A stretch of DNA of 64,000 nucleotides from Strongylocentrotus purpuratus (taxonomy: Eukaryota; Echinodermata; Echinoidea; Camarodonta; Strongylocentrotidae). The position numbers were made by a program, and so were the translations under genes. Under the pieces are notes generated by a model. It was not told the origin of the DNA, made no database searches, and worked only from the letters and a program-made list of their open reading frames with translations. Shown in pieces: positions 30,626-42,939 of the stretch; the first letter of the stretch is position 1, and the number at the start of each line of letters is the position of its first letter. The DNA lies in assembly GCF_000002235.5 (NCBI RefSeq), contig NW_022145605.1, positions 33,140,274-33,204,273 of the forward strand. The letters are read 5' to 3'.

Positions 30626-31078
30626 GTCCAATACCTGGTTTTATTGCCTTGTACCAATTGAGGGTTGTTACACAATACCCTAATATGGTGTTTAAGTTTT
30701 CCAGACAAATACAAGGTAGTACAAAGTGTATGCCTATATCAAACAGTGGTCAATGTTAGGGCGACCATTGAAGGCTAGTGGATATATACAATGTATGTTG
30801 AGGTCCTATACGGGCCTAGTATAATATCGGATACAGAACTACTGTCAAAGAGCAAAAACCCAAAATGGTTGCTAGGCACTTCCATCCACTCCCAAGTGAT
30901 GATAATAATTATTTAGCATAGTTCGAATCCGCGTTGTACTACTAGAAAAAAACATATTAATGCATGTTTTTGTTCAATATTTAAAAATAGAACGCAAAAG
31001 CATTCTACCTTTCAAGGAAAATGGCGGACCAATTCTCCTACATTTACATCCTGTTTATATCCGGAGTAATCGTATTTT

Positions 31079-31272
31079 AGGGCGGGTATACACTATACTT
31101 GTAAAGCTACTTACGCCCTCTTTATAACAAACAATGCCTAAGCGGTACCCGTTGGTCCCCATGATCCTCTTTTTCTTATGTAAATTGAGAGCTAATTTGA
31201 TGAGATGACAACCTGTAAGTGACCACACAGGGAGGTCTAATCACTCCTGGCCAATCTAGTTCAGACACTAAA
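31079..31272 (+). mobile_element. MITE family B, copy 4
   Basis: The core GCCTAAGCGGTACCCGTTGG and CCATGATCCTCTTTTTCTTA and GGGAGGTCTAATCACTCCTG matches the family. The ends are more diverged. Confidence 0.7.
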
Positions 31273-31383
31273 ATATGGTAACTGGAGAAATATCATGTTG
31301 AGGGAAAAAGATTGTCTACTTGGACAGGGAACCCTGACCCACCTTGTCCTCATTCAAGCGCATACAATTGTGATTATCTCAGG

Positions 31384-31525
31384 TGATGTGGTCTAGTGGA
31401 CAAGGCCAAGGGCGCATAGTACGAGGTTTGAATCTCTGCCACGGCACCACCTAAAATGAATGGATACCTTGTATAGGAAGAAATTCCTTGATCGGGGTAG
31501 CGTGGCTACATGAACATTTTGTTTC
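31384..31525 (+). mobile_element. tRNA-derived SINE-like head next to (GA)n
   Basis: GTGATGTGGTCTAGTGGACA resembles a tRNA A box and GAGGTTTGAATCTCTGCC a B box, 40 bases apart, as in pol III promoters. The rest runs into a (GA)24 repeat at 31530-31577. It is not a tRNA gene: no complete cloverleaf. Confidence 0.5.

Positions 31526-31529
<4 letters not shown>

Positions 31530-31577
<48 letters not shown>
31530..31577. repeat. (GA)n microsatellite
   Basis: About 24 perfect GA units. Confidence 0.95.
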
Positions 31578-31579
<2 letters not shown>

Positions 31580-31619
31580 ACATGTAAATATCCAACCATC
31601 ATTATTGTTATTATCGACT

Positions 31620-31980
31620 AGGTCTTAATTCTTAAACCAACTAATTTCGGTTCACAAACGATAAAACACAATTTCTACCATTTCCAAGACCGAGACGGTA
31701 CCTCTAAAGGCAGGCTTTACTACTTCAGCTAGAAGGGATTAGACCACCCAGCGAGCCAGCGAGGTCACTGTGACAGGTGGCTATCTCATTAACTCAGCTC
31801 TCATTTAACATAAGAAAAAGAGGATCATGGGGCACCAACATGCACCGATTGGGGAAGTTTTCTATATAGAGGGAGCAAGTAGCTACAAGTAGGACAGTGG
31901 GGCTTTAAACCAACTAATTTCGGTTCACAAACGAAAAACACTTTTTTTTACCATTTCCAAGACCAAGAAGGTACCTTTAA
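31620..31980. repeat. Direct duplication of about 60 bp flanking MITE copy 5
   Basis: AAACCAACTAATTTCGGTTC ACAAACGA and TTTACCATTTCCAAGACC and GGTACCT occur at 31634-31703 and again at 31909-31975. The MITE lies between them, so the duplication either carried or received it. Confidence 0.8.
31705..31909 (-). mobile_element. MITE family B, copy 5
   Basis: Ends TAAAGGCAGGCTTTACTAC and GACAGTGGGGCTTTAAA. The core has CGAGGTCACTGTGACAGGTG and AGAGGATCATGGGGCACCAA. It is flanked on both sides by near copies of CCAACTAATTTCGGTTCACA (31640 and 31911). Confidence 0.75.
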
Positions 31981-32118
31981 ATAAACTGTAACACGACTCA
32001 TGTTCATGGATTGGAGGGAAAGGATGTAACAGTAAGCGGAAGGAAGACGGCTGTACTGTGACATCCTTACCTTTATCGGGTGGGTCACCAGCCAGCATCT
32101 ACAGGCAGAATCCATTTA

Positions 32119-32700
32119 AAGGGATTGGGTAACATTGTCTTAGATTCTGAAAACAAAATCCTAGATTCTGCTCATGCCTCAATGATAATTATAAACATTT
32201 AGGTCAGTCAGGAACCCCATGACTTTTAAAAGCCGATCGCCTGCCTGATTACCAAGATATTTATGATTGGAAATCGAAATCAAATTGTGCGATTTCCTAA
32301 CGGTTTTCATAACACTACAGTCTATTGGGGGAAAACAAGTATGGTAAATCCGGTCACTCAAAGATTTTTTATTTTTTTAAGGCACTTTTTGATAATTTCA
32401 AGCGCAATTTCTTTAGGGCTTCAATATTACACCATGTCGCAGAAACTGATAACACGTATATGGACGTGCATCGCAGATTTAACATTGTTAAACGATGCCT
32501 TTAAAATTGACTTCTGATACAGGTAGTGGGAGATGCATGCTAGCTATCTGAGTCTTATTTTATTCCTTTTCTCCATCGGAGCGCTAACGTGCATCCATTT
32601 AGTTATAATATATAAAGGGATATATATAACTTCGGGAGGGAATGCATTTGTAATACCATTCCGATAATACCGTGGAAGCATATTTTAGAGTGTACCTCAC
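32119..32700. other. Element-like end then no gene
   Basis: AAAGGGATTGGGTAACATTG TC and AGATTCTGA recur at 14341 and, weakly, at 45225, suggesting another MITE family. The remainder shows only short frames. Confidence 0.35.
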
Positions 32701-32917
32701 GAGTTAGTTTTGGCGTTGCATGATATGACACCCTGATTCGTTAACTACTTCACATGATACTTCATGGAAACACTGCGGAATACAAGAACGGTGACTACCA
32801 ATCTTGGAAAAATACAAAATACATGTACAATAGGGATCTACAAGAAAGAGATACAGATATAGAGGTAGGAAGAAAGGTTGAGAGAAAGAGAGAGGGGCAG
32901 ACAGACCAGCAGGGAAA

Positions 32918-33045
<128 letters not shown>

Positions 33046-33144
33046 ACAGGGAAATATGCAGACAGATAAACAGACATGGACACAGAGGGCGAGAGAGAGG
33101 AAGAAAGGGGGATTACCGTCCCCGCCCCTTCTTAAACAAAAACC

Positions 33145-33340
33145 CTGGTTCATTCACAAAGCAAGGTTTGAGCTCAGACCAAGGTTTGAGCTCAAACCTC
33201 CTTTTGTTTCGCCAAACCTCCTTTCGTTCTTTACAACCCAGGTTTTTAAAAAACGCGTAAAACGCGTCATATGACGTACGAAAACCAAGGTTTGTCGACA
33301 AACCTCCTTTGTGAATTAGGTCCATGGTTCATTAAACACG
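33145..33340. mobile_element. MITE with CACAAAG/AAGGTTTG ends
   Basis: TTCATTCACAAAGCAAGGTT TG at the left mirrors CAAACCTCCTTTGTGAATTA at the right. The inside has repeated AAGGTTTGAGCTC and CAAACCTCCTTT in both orientations. Confidence 0.65.
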
Positions 33341-33344
33341 AAGA

Positions 33345-34373
33345 AGCTTAGAAGGAGAATAACCTTAATTCGTTAATTCCAGGGAGGTCTCATCTCCCTG
33401 TTAATGCTGACGATTATGAATTGTAAAGAAGAATCGTCGGTTTCGCTGCACTAAGGTCCTTGAAAGCGCCATTTATATCCACAATATATGAAGTATAATG
33501 AGGAAGGACGATTATGACGAAGAAAGGGATAAGGAGGATGAAGAGGAGGAAAAAGAAATGGAGGACTCGGTTGACGAGGGGATGAAGAGCGAGAGAGATA
33601 GAGAGAGATTTTTTTCTGCATAACTAATTAGGTATAATTAGCACGTTCTTATTAAAAATATTCTACCTATGCAATATTGTAAATCTCATGATATCTATCA
33701 CCATGCCAAATTGTGAGTCGACTGGAGTTTCGGTTGCCGAGATCTTAGGGGCGGGCCCCTTTAGCCCCCCCCCCCCATTTTTCTAAAGGTTATTCCACAT
33801 TATTTCTATTTGAGCATCATTATTTAAGTCCAACTTCTAAACGCCTCGACGGCGCCACATTTTCTCTTTTATCATTTATATTTAACGACAATTTCACTTC
33901 TAAAGGCACAATGAACTCCATCACTTCTAGGCCTATTATCTCTTTCCGTATTACGTAACTGATTTCAGTTTTGCATTGCTTCACTTGAAGTTTAAATTAC
34001 CAGTTTTGTTTTCCATTTATGTAATTCTACGCTGAAGTAAACTACGGGCGATTCCTTGAATAATTTAGTTTCAGTTATGTGATCTGTACTGTCTTATTAC
34101 TCAAATTACTTCCATTTGATCAATGCTCATTTCAGAATTGTATCTTTTGGTATTACAAATAATTTAAAATAAAAATAGTTCCAATTGGCAATCACTGTTT
34201 CCGAAAAAACTATTTATCTTTGTTATTGTTTGTAGTATGCTTATACCAACTACTACTGTTTACATCAACATCTTATGAAGTATTCTAATGAAGGACGGGG
34301 GGGGGGGGCAGCAAGGCAGTGAAAAAGAGATAGAGAGAAAAGGGGGAGACAGGCAGACAGATAAACAGGCAGG

Positions 34374-34408
<35 letters not shown>

Positions 34409-34700
34409 GAGAAATTAGCCACACCCCTCCTTGAAATAAATCCCTCCGTTCAATCAACAATAATATCATGAAGGAAAAATAAGCTTCAAATAACCTGACA
34501 ACTAGAATGGTAAAGAAGATTAGTCGGTTCGCTGCACCAATGACGTCTAAGATAATTCTTCATGTACAATGAGGTGGCTCTAAAAGCGTCGTTTGTCTGT
34601 TCTTCCCTTTTTTTTCTATATCTGAGCATCATTATATAACTCCAAATTCTATACGCCTCGACGGCCCCACATTACCTAAGAAAAACTGTTTTCCTCTTTT
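33345..34700. other. No gene seen; poly-C, poly-G and (GA)n runs
   Basis: GA-rich near 33530-33610, C-run near 33764, G-run near 34298 and (GA)n 34375-34412. Two similar stretches (CGCCTCGACGGCGCCACATT at 33842, CGCCTCGACGGCCCCACATT at 34654) form a diverged direct repeat. Confidence 0.5.
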
Positions 34701-34710
34701 ATCATTATTT

Positions 34711-35079
34711 AAAGGTAAAGACCAGTATTGGAAACGCCCCAATTTCAAAAAATGAAATGGAAGCTCTCATTACCAATCATGTGAAAGAATATGTTTTGAC
34801 TAATACATGATGATAAAAAATTTGCCGGGAAACCGCCTACTAATTCATATATTTGGTAAATTTGTTTCTCTCATGGTCTGTGAGAGATATAGGGTAGTCC
34901 CATATACATCTTTCTGTGTATAGTGCTTGTAACTTTACGAAGAATGGGCCAAATTTCTTATCATTTTGATGATTCCAGAACCTTGCAGATGCTAGATGCT
35001 AGATGATCAACCTTTTCTGATCGATTCCACAACGTTTCTTTCACAATGCAATCGCATGACCATAACTGGTCTTTACCTT
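34711..35079 (+). mobile_element. MITE family A, complete copy (369 bp)
   Basis: AAAGGTAAAGACCAGT at the left end and ACTGGTCTTTACCTT at the right end are inverted copies. The body matches the copy at 2083-2489 throughout. It is the best reference copy in the window. Confidence 0.8.
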
Positions 35080-35099
35080 AGTTTAATGACAGTGTCACT

Positions 35100-35402
35100 T
35101 CTAAAGGCACTTATTCTAACGCCACAAGGTCCGCGCTTCAAGCCCCGCTGCGGCACTAATGCCCTTGGGCAAGACATTGATCTACATTTGCCATTCTCCA
35201 CCCAGATATAAAATGGATACCTGGTAGGATACGAAAGCTAATGTGTGCGCTTGTAAAAATGACGCTTGGGTGGAATGCTGGGGAGAATGTGCATAGTACG
35301 TTGTGCGCGGGCAAGCCTGAATCCGATGACCGGGGTAATGTTATATAATTATATATAAAGCTATAAGAACGAGCTACATGTATTATTATTATTAATATTT
35401 AA
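35100..35402 (+). mobile_element. tRNA-derived SINE with (ATT)n tail
   Basis: Head with ACAAGGTCCGCGCTTCAAGC and CCCGCTGCGGCAC, then TTGGGCAAGACATTGATCTA, body GTGGAATGCTGGGGAGAATG and tail TATTATTATTATT. The inverse of the element at 15838-16185. Confidence 0.65.
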
Positions 35403-35403
35403 T

Positions 35404-35525
35404 TCATGGGTGGAGACTGGAGAGTGGCAAATGATTATTAAAAGTTGCAAAAGGACGTTACTGCCGGGCTGGGATTCGAACCTTCAAGCCTTTGGATTGA
35501 GATTCAACCACCATCCAAACACACC
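35404..35525 (-). mobile_element. SINE head, inverted
   Basis: On the minus strand the B box GGTTCGAATCCCAGC precedes CTTTTGCAACTTTTAATAA and TTTGCCACTCTCCAGT, the same order as in the SINE at 15838-16185. It sits tail to tail with the copy at 35100. Confidence 0.6.
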
Positions 35526-35529
35526 TCCA

Positions 35530-37009
35530 CTGACAATCATAATTATGTCACCATACAATCCCTGCCTCAGGTGTAGTCCTGGGGAACGTCTGCTAATTGC
35601 TGCAGACCACTAGTCAAAACCTCAAACCACAAGACCATCGAATATAAATGGACTTACCCCCCTTTTCGGCTCTCGACCATTCCTCTGAAAGTTAGCCATG
35701 TAATCATGTAAACTCTTGACTGTTGTCTCGTATTAACAGTCTCTTGCCTCAGATCATGTACCTTCTGGAACAGTCCAGGATCCTCGTTTGGTGAAAGAGA
35801 GATAGCAGGCCTATCGATGAACGCAACTGTTGATAGACCGACAGACTGAGTCCTCGACCAATATCCACATCCGTACAAAAGACCAAGCTATTAAAAACAG
35901 TCAGCTGCGATTGTACAATAAGTACGCCGGCCCTGCTCCTCCAACATGTGTAGCAGATCCGTTCAACTGTGACACAATACCCAAGCACACAATGCAAAGA
36001 GTGTGAGAGAAAAAAGAGAGCATATCAGAGAGTCTGAGTTACAGATTTTTGCTCTATTGTTGTGATTCGAATTGTCAATATATAACGCGGAAATTCGAGT
36101 TCTTTACGTCATGGGAACGTACGCTGCGTTTTCAAAATATTGACCTTTTATATGCATCCACTATGTTGACTCCCTACAACGGAATAAATATGACCCGGAC
36201 CACAGAAGGCAATAGGAGAGGGTGGTTGGTGTTAAGTGGGCGGGGCTTATTGGTTTATCCTCGGAATTTGTCATCATTTCGCTAACTATAGCATTAAATA
36301 GCATTACGCCTATTTCAATTCATGCATTAACCATAATAACCTTGTCTATACAACCATATTAACAATGAACAAAATATTATGATAATGAATTGACTAAAAA
36401 CCACACTAATAGATTATTACTCATTATTAGCTTAGAACGTCAAGAGTAGAATGAAAGAGAAAGAATTGAACTTATTTTTGTTTTCGGTCAATCAGCATCA
36501 AAGAGTAATGTTACAAATAACAAAACAATTTACAGTGCTGATAGTTTTCAATGATATGGGTTTTGGCCTGAATATAGTAAGTGATTTCCGGTATGCCTTA
36601 TTAGTCCATGTATTTTCTTCCTCCTCCTATACGATCGCAAAGATTTCAAGAAATCAACTTAAGGAAAATATAACATCCTTGTCTATAAAATTCATACCTT
36701 ATAACAAATAATGTACATGTAGGTATCTATTATATGTTTAATTTTATTACCTCTTAGAATTTATTGCACGCTACACAAGCACGAACATCATCATTCAAAT
36801 ATGAGTTGTTGTACTGCTTGCTATGATTATAATAACAATCTTTTAGGGGATGATTATGATTATACATTTACCTGATTGAAATGGAAAAAACTCAAGCAAA
36901 CATGTAACATTTCTTAGGAGTTAAAATGATGAACCGATTCCGAAATAACGGCTAAATGTAAAGAGAGAAGTAAATCAAATCACTGGTTCCCATTCTGTTA
37001 CGAAGACTG
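35530..37009. other. No gene seen
   Basis: Moderately AT-rich. Frames of up to 86 codons here have no recognisable domain or splice context. Confidence 0.45.
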
Positions 37010-37024
37010 TTGTTCTATATCTAT

Positions 37025-37420
37025 ACCTCCCACTCTCTCTCTTCTCCCTCCACCCCCCTCTCTCTCTCTCTCTCTCTCTATCTCTCATGCCTCCATCCCC
37101 TCCCCTCTCTCCTTCTATATCTCTCTCTGTTCTTACTCTCTCTCTCTCTCTATACCTCTCTCTCTCTCTCTCGCTCCCTCTCTAACTTCTCTTTATCTCC
37201 TTCTATCTCCTCTTTCTCTCCCTCTCTCTCTCTCTTCTCTTTCTCTCACTATCTAATATATCCACTCCCTTTTCTTTCCTGTCTCCCTCTCCCTCCCTCT
37301 TTCTCCCCCCCCCCCCCTTCTCGCTCGCTCTTTCTGTACCCCCTTCCTTCCCCTTCCTCGTTTTCTCACTTCCCCTCCCACCCCCACTCTTCCTTGCTCC
37401 CCCTCTTCTTCATTGAATTT
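37025..37420. repeat. Long CT-rich low-complexity tract
   Basis: CTCTCTCT runs mixed with CCCTCC and a C-run near 37307-37318. The 141-codon Ser/Leu/Pro frame over it is a repeat artefact. Confidence 0.95.
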
Positions 37421-38281
37421 TTTTTCCAAAATTGATAATAACGCAGAATAAGATCATGTTATATTTAAATTTGATTTATTTACCAACATCAATACATTTC
37501 TTACAATAATTTACATATACAAGAAGAGAAACTATTGGTTGGTAAAAGGGGCCAGATGATAGCCCATGTGCTAGTCGAGCCTAACCCGTTAAACAGCTAA
37601 ACAAAGTATGTTGGTATAAATCAGTTTAGAAAACGTAACAAAATTTGTTAATGAATTTCTTGTCACTTTGACTCTCATCATTGTTATATTCGCCTTTAGA
37701 TCTATCCACATCCCTTAACTTGAGCCGCTACTTTGCAGGATAATAATATCATCTTTCAGGAATTAGTTTCGAGTAAGAATACTTTTTGTTTTTTTCATCT
37801 ATTATTACCAAGTCGCGATATCGAAAGCTTGAAATGTACTGTGATTTATATTGCAATTACGAAAGGTAAATTCTCACGACTTTATTTGAAAGTCAATCCG
37901 TTTCGGAACTTAAACCTGATGATATCATATTATGTTACCACTATTTTTTGTAAAGAATGCTAAATAATGAGCTAAATTAGGATGAGGAAATGGAGCAAGT
38001 AGCCCTAGCTAAGTGTTTCCACGCCTGTCCTATGTGCAGATAACAGTTTTGCGTACTTATGAATATGATTTTCAGTATTTACTTTCCATATACTGTATCA
38101 GGATGATTATCCTAGATATGAAATTCACCTGGACTCGAGATTGGCCGCAAGGATGCCGGTGTTTTTAAAATAAATAATTGACATACACGTAGTTGATCAT
38201 TCATGCAGTTGAAAAACAATTCTTCAACTTGCAACATGTTGCAGAAGGTATGCTTAATGATATTCATATGCATATTCAGCT
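37421..38281. other. No gene seen
   Basis: AT-rich sequence with no domain-bearing frame. Confidence 0.45.
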
Positions 38282-38395
38282 GCACTGCTAAAGCCAGGGT
38301 AATTATGCTGCATTGTTGTAGAGCGCTTAGAGATTTCTGACAAAGTAAGTGTTAGGCGCTATATAAGCACTGTAATTATTATTATTTTATTGAAC
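38282..38395 (+). mobile_element. LINE or SINE 3' tail with (ATT)n
   Basis: GTAGAGCGCTTAGAGA, then TTAGGCGCTATATAAGCACT and ATTATTATTATT is the stereotyped 3' end shared by L2/CR1-like LINEs and their SINE partners in marine invertebrates. Confidence 0.6.
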
Positions 38396-38439
38396 AATTA
38401 CCATGATAATAATGTTGATTTGTTCGTTCAAATATGAAC

Positions 38440-39330
38440 GGTTCGAATACATGTTTAGACATGAAGGGAATAAAGATATCGTAGGTAGATTTGATTCCGG
38501 GAAGAAAGTCCAACAAGCCTCGATCCTATCGGTAAACAAAGAGTACTCGAAATAATGATATATATATATATATATATATATAATTTGTCTTTATTATTTT
38601 GATAAGCACTGATCGATAGTGATTCTTATCGTATCAGTGCATGCTTAGACTCTACAGTGCGATAGCTCAGTTATACAAAGTAAGTGATATTGATATCAAA
38701 TATGACAGGTTCTAATACATGTTTAGACTTGAAAGGAACAGAGAGATATTATAACCCGGGAAGAAAGTCCAACAAGCCTCGATCCTATCGGTAAACAAAG
38801 AGTACTCGAAATAATGATATACATATAATTTGTCTTTATTATTTTGATAAGCACTGATCGATAGTGATTCTTATCGTATCAGTACATGCTTAGACTCTAC
38901 AGTGCGATAGCTCAGTTATACAAAGTAAGTGGTATTGACATCAAATATGACAGGTTCTAATACATGTTTAGACTTGAAAGAAACACAGAGATATTATAAT
39001 CCGAGAAGAAAGTCCAACAAGCCTCGATCCTATCGGTAAACAAAGAGTACTCGAAATAACAGTATATAAGATTTGTCTTTATTTGATAAGCACTCATTGA
39101 TATTGATAATTATCGTATTTTAGTACATGCTGACTCTGTGATAGCTCAGTTATACAATGTAAGTGATATTTCTTGAAGTTTGTTCTATTTAGGATTTATC
39201 TACACTACGTTCTGGCCAAGCAATTGGCGTAAATTGGAACTACATCAGAAAGACCAGAACAAACAAAAAGCAGGAATGAAATTGAAAGGGAGAGGAGAAA
39301 GGGAACATTAAATAGGAGCAGCGCTCAAGA
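38440..39330 (+). repeat. Tandem array, three units of about 245-258 bp plus a 3' flank
   Basis: Each unit has GAAGAAAGTCCAACAAGCCT (about 38501, 38759, 39004), CGGTAAACAAAGAGTACTCG, AATTTGTCTTTATT and a palindromic GCACTGAT..ATCAGTGC block, then GTGATAGCTCAGTTATACAA. The first unit carries a (TA)n expansion at 38561-38582. The 3' flank (to 39330) recurs after 41062. Confidence 0.88.
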
Positions 39331-39440
39331 TACACGGGGGCGGTGGGCGATTCGCCCCCGTGAGCTACATAATCGCCCCAGTCAGGTTGCTCACGGGGGC
39401 GATTGCAAAATTAAAAATCGCCCCCGTGGAATTATAGAAT
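39330..39440. mobile_element. Small foldback with CGGGGGCGATT motifs
   Basis: CGCTCAAGATACACGGGGGC, GCGATTCGCCCCCGTGAG and CTCACGGGGGCGATTGC and AAATCGCCCCCGTGG make several stem-forming pairs. It resembles the element at 40437-41062 in layout. Confidence 0.55.
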
Positions 39441-39789
39441 AAAGATTATCTTTTCTGTTATAACTTTAACACAATATTTAGTTTCAATTTTCAAACCTTA
39501 AACCAATGAAACGGAACTTAGATTAGCGTGCAAGATTTCCCGTTCTATGAGTAGGCCTATTAATTATTACCGATTCAGCTTGCAGTGCAGTGCCGCCGTC
39601 AGCAGTGGTTATAGGCCTACTGCGCCGTTAGTAACGGTACGTGTGCACGCTGCCGCGCCATGTCTGCTGGAGCTGGAGGCGACCGCGCAAGTCATGGTCA
39701 TGGAGAAGTTTTTCGTTGTGAAAGCGTAAACCCGCTAAAATCTGGTAATTTTAAATGACCAGCAAATAATGAACCACGACCAGTAAATC

Positions 39790-39890
39790 AATATTAGGGA
39801 CTTTTAAATTTGCACGATGAGAACGTGGACTGCAACGTGTGACCTCCTTTTAAGGCACTGCCAGTGCTTAAAAGGACGTCACATGTGAGG
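39790..39890 (+). mobile_element. End fragment of a TIR element (TTAGGGACTTTTAAATTTGC)
   Basis: Matches the left end of the element at 43102-43577 (TAGGGACTTTTAGATTTGCA and CTGCAACGCGTGACGTCATT). It includes a hairpin CCTTTTAAGGCACTG/CCAGTGCTTAAAAGG. Confidence 0.55.
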
Positions 39891-39894
39891 GGGC

Positions 39895-40430
39895 TGGATA
39901 AATGCACATATATTTGTTTTGGGGGGTCCAGTTTTTTGGGAACATTTTTGGGCCGACTCAGCCGGCCGGTGAATATTAAAGCGGGGGGATGCTGGAGAGG
40001 AGGACTACTAATCTATTTAATTTTTTTTAAGGGGGGGGGGGGGGGGGAGTGAAGCGCCGTTTTAGCATAACTTTCTTTTTAACTCTTACTTTCACCTATC
40101 TCAGATAACCCTAAGTTTTTGGTTGCTGCTTTATTATGTAGTTGATAATGCATGATTAAAATAAAGAGAGAGAGAGAGAGAGAGAGAGGGAACCACCATC
40201 ATTTTGCAATGGTTCAGGGTTTGTGTAATGTACATTTGAAACCATTTCTTAGCGTCTCAACCCTAAAAAAATATCAAAACTATTTTTGAGGAAAATCATT
40301 ATACTGAACTGAATAAAGAATAATAGCTTTATATTGGCTCATACTAATACTGATACGAGCTAAAGTATTTATATAGAGGTATTCCAAAATGACATTCTGA
40401 TAATCAATATTTTGTTCTGGTATCATATGT
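39895..40430. other. No gene seen; poly-G and (GA)n runs
   Basis: G-run at 40031-40047 and (GA)n at 40166-40189. No coding signal. Confidence 0.5.
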
Positions 40431-40436
40431 ATATAC

Positions 40437-41062
40437 GCAGGGCTCAAATTAATTTTTTATCAACGGGGGCTCTCCCCCCCCAAAAAAAGAGCCCCCCGTG
40501 AGCCTTCTCACGGGGGCTCTTTTAGTACTGACGGGGGCTCTTTTTTATACAAATATCCATTGAATTGGTACCTACGATACTCCTCAATTATTTGCTATTT
40601 CATCATTATCATTTCAATCAGCATTTTCCCTCTTACAAATTTACAAGCTACATATAGCTGTTACTGGCCTGTGTATATAATATATACGCATACAACACTG
40701 ATCTTTATGATGTCTTTAATGTGACATATCTTCTTCTCCCCTTGCAAACGAGAAAGAAAACAAGGTCATTAAAAGGGATTAAGCGACAAATAATGATTGT
40801 GATTCAAATTGATGCAAAGAAAGAATGTAAAGGTTGCTCCGAATAATGAGGAGGAAATAATGTGCAGAACGGGAAAAAATCGAGAGAATGTCATCAGGGG
40901 ATGAAAGTCAGTAACAGCTATGTAGCTTGTATGGATATTTGTATAAACAAGAGCCCCCGTCAGTACTAAAAGAGCCCCTGTGAGAAGGCTCACGGGGGCT
41001 CTTTTTTTGGGGGGGGGGGGGGGAAGAGCCCCCGTGGACAAAAAATTAATTTGAGCCCTGCT
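40437..41062. mobile_element. Foldback DNA element, hAT-like ends, arms of about 130 bp
   Basis: CAGGGCTCAAATTAATTTTT at the left and its inverse ending GAGCCCTG at the right. Each arm contains GAGCCCCCGT and AAGGCTCACGGGGGCTCTTT and a homopolymer run (C on one side, G on the other). CAGGGCTC-type ends are common in hAT transposons. No 8-bp target duplication was found and no transposase. Confidence 0.75.
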
Positions 41063-41362
41063 CGATCATATCGGTAAACAAAGAGTACTCGAAATTACTA
41101 ATATATAATTTGTCTTTATTTGATTAGCGCTCATTGATATTGATAATTATCGTTTTATTACATGCTGACTCTGTGATAGCTCAGTTATACAATGTAAGTG
41201 ATATCTCTTGAAGTTTCTTCTATTTAGGAGTTATTTAAACCCCGTTCTGGCCAAGCAATTGGCGTAAATTGGAACTACATCAGAAAGACCAGAACAAACA
41301 GAAAGCAGGAATGAAATTGAAAAAGGAGAGGAGAAAAGGAACATTGAATAGAAGTGATGAGA
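41062..41362 (+). repeat. Second copy of the 39030-39330 array end
   Basis: CGGTAAACAAAGAGTACTCG, TGATAGCTCAGTTATACAAT, CAAGCAATTGGCGTAAATTG and AAAGACCAGAACAAACA recur in the same order as 39030-39330. A 1.7-kb segment lies between the copies. Confidence 0.88.
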
Positions 41363-42764
41363 CCCGCCTCTCTTCCCTCCCCAATGGGGATTTCAGCAAA
41401 ATTTAACTATGCGTCCCGTTACCCGGGACAACGGGCATCTTTCTCATTAACTATTGCACGTTAAGCGGGCATGTCTAAAATCACGATTCCAATTTTGACC
41501 AATCAGATGACAAGATTTATTCAACATACTAAAGATAGGTTTAAAAGTTGTAATATGGTATTGTAATATGGCATAGTCAGTTCTTGACTGATTGCTATTA
41601 CAACAAAAAACAACAACAACATGTAATGTTCCGGTTATGGACAAGGCGATTGAAATTGACTCGGGATGATTTTATGTTCTCGAATTCTTGACGGTCATGT
41701 ATTATCTTTCAAAACAATGGCCGACGTGATGTTGGTGTTTAAAATACTGGTAATAATGAAGAAATGTTTTGTTTCAATTAACATGATGCCACCCATTGTA
41801 CTTAACCTACAAAACAAGGTAAGTGCGAAGTCATGCTACTTTACAAATAGAGCTTCATTTTATGGAGCTCAAAATCTGTTTTTAATATCAGGGCTTCTCA
41901 AAGTCCGGACCGCCCGCCCGAGAAAGTGACTCCAATTGCCTTATTTTAAGGAAAATACAGAATTTTGAAAGTGTCAAGGAACTTTAAAGGAAATTTATAG
42001 AAAAATTAAAAAAATTAAAAGGAATGTAAAAAATCCTGAAAAGTGCAAATTGTCACACGGTCTTGTCATTTTAATTGTTGAACTTTAGAAACAGTGCAGG
42101 ATCCAGGTTAGGGCCGAATCAGCCGACGGATCATCGACGGAAGAAAAAGGAGAACAAAGAAGAAGAAATAGGGAAACTAAAAAAAGACAGAGAAAGGGAA
42201 AGAAGAAATATATTAATAAAATAAAAATTGCTACCCTGAATAACGAGTTGGCAACGTATTATATAGCATGGAAACCAAATCCAAACGCAGGTTATAAGTA
42301 TTGCCTGCATTAACGAGTGGGGGGGGGGGGGGGGGGGAAGCCGTAGCCCTCCTTTTTTGGCAGCCTAACGAAACTGAAATGGGGAAAAGAGTAAACGACG
42401 GAAGGAAGAATGAAGAAAAAATAAATACATTATTTTGTTGTTGAAGTTAGAGAGAGAGAGAGAGAGAGAGAAAGAAAGAACCTAAAAAGGAGGAACATGG
42501 AAACCTTAACTTTATTCTTCCAGATTACATTTCCGATGGGTCGGCTCGACATGTGCCAGTAAAGTTTTAAGGAGAGAAAGAGAGGTCATATCTGAAGTGA
42601 AATGAAAGGGGCTATGTGACTTTCAAGGAGAAATTACAATTTTTATTGCTCGTGATGGCTATTTTGGGCTTCCTAATTTTTTGCAAAATTCAAAAACTTC
42701 TCGGGGCTCCGCCCTCAATCCGGATATCCGGCAAAGGCTTTTCCTCTGCACCTCATCCGTAAAG
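41363..42764. other. No gene seen
   Basis: Includes a G-run (42319-42337), (GA)n (42450-42473) and GGGGCTCCGCCC near 42704, a word also found inverted in the 56-58 kb repeats. A stretch near 41393 (TTTCAGCAAAATTTAACTATG, ATTAACTATTGCACGTTAAG CGGGCATGT) resembles 11613-11715. Confidence 0.45.
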
Positions 42765-42939
42765 ATAGAAGTGGTTCCCAAGACAACATTTTGTTATATA
42801 AAATTGGAGAGAGTGTGAGTTTTATAACAAGCACTCCCATGGACTTTAACAAAATATTCTTTACGCAATTTATTGCTATCTGCTGCCTCGAGATCACTGG
42901 AGCGAAGAAAGGTATCTGGCAAGAGTCCCTATGCAGTGT

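Noticed and set aside
36451-36711. An 86-codon frame in unique DNA
   Set aside because: No domain, no splice context and AT-rich codon use typical of non-coding sequence here.
37010-37435. A 141-codon Ser/Leu/Pro frame
   Set aside because: CT-rich low-complexity tract.
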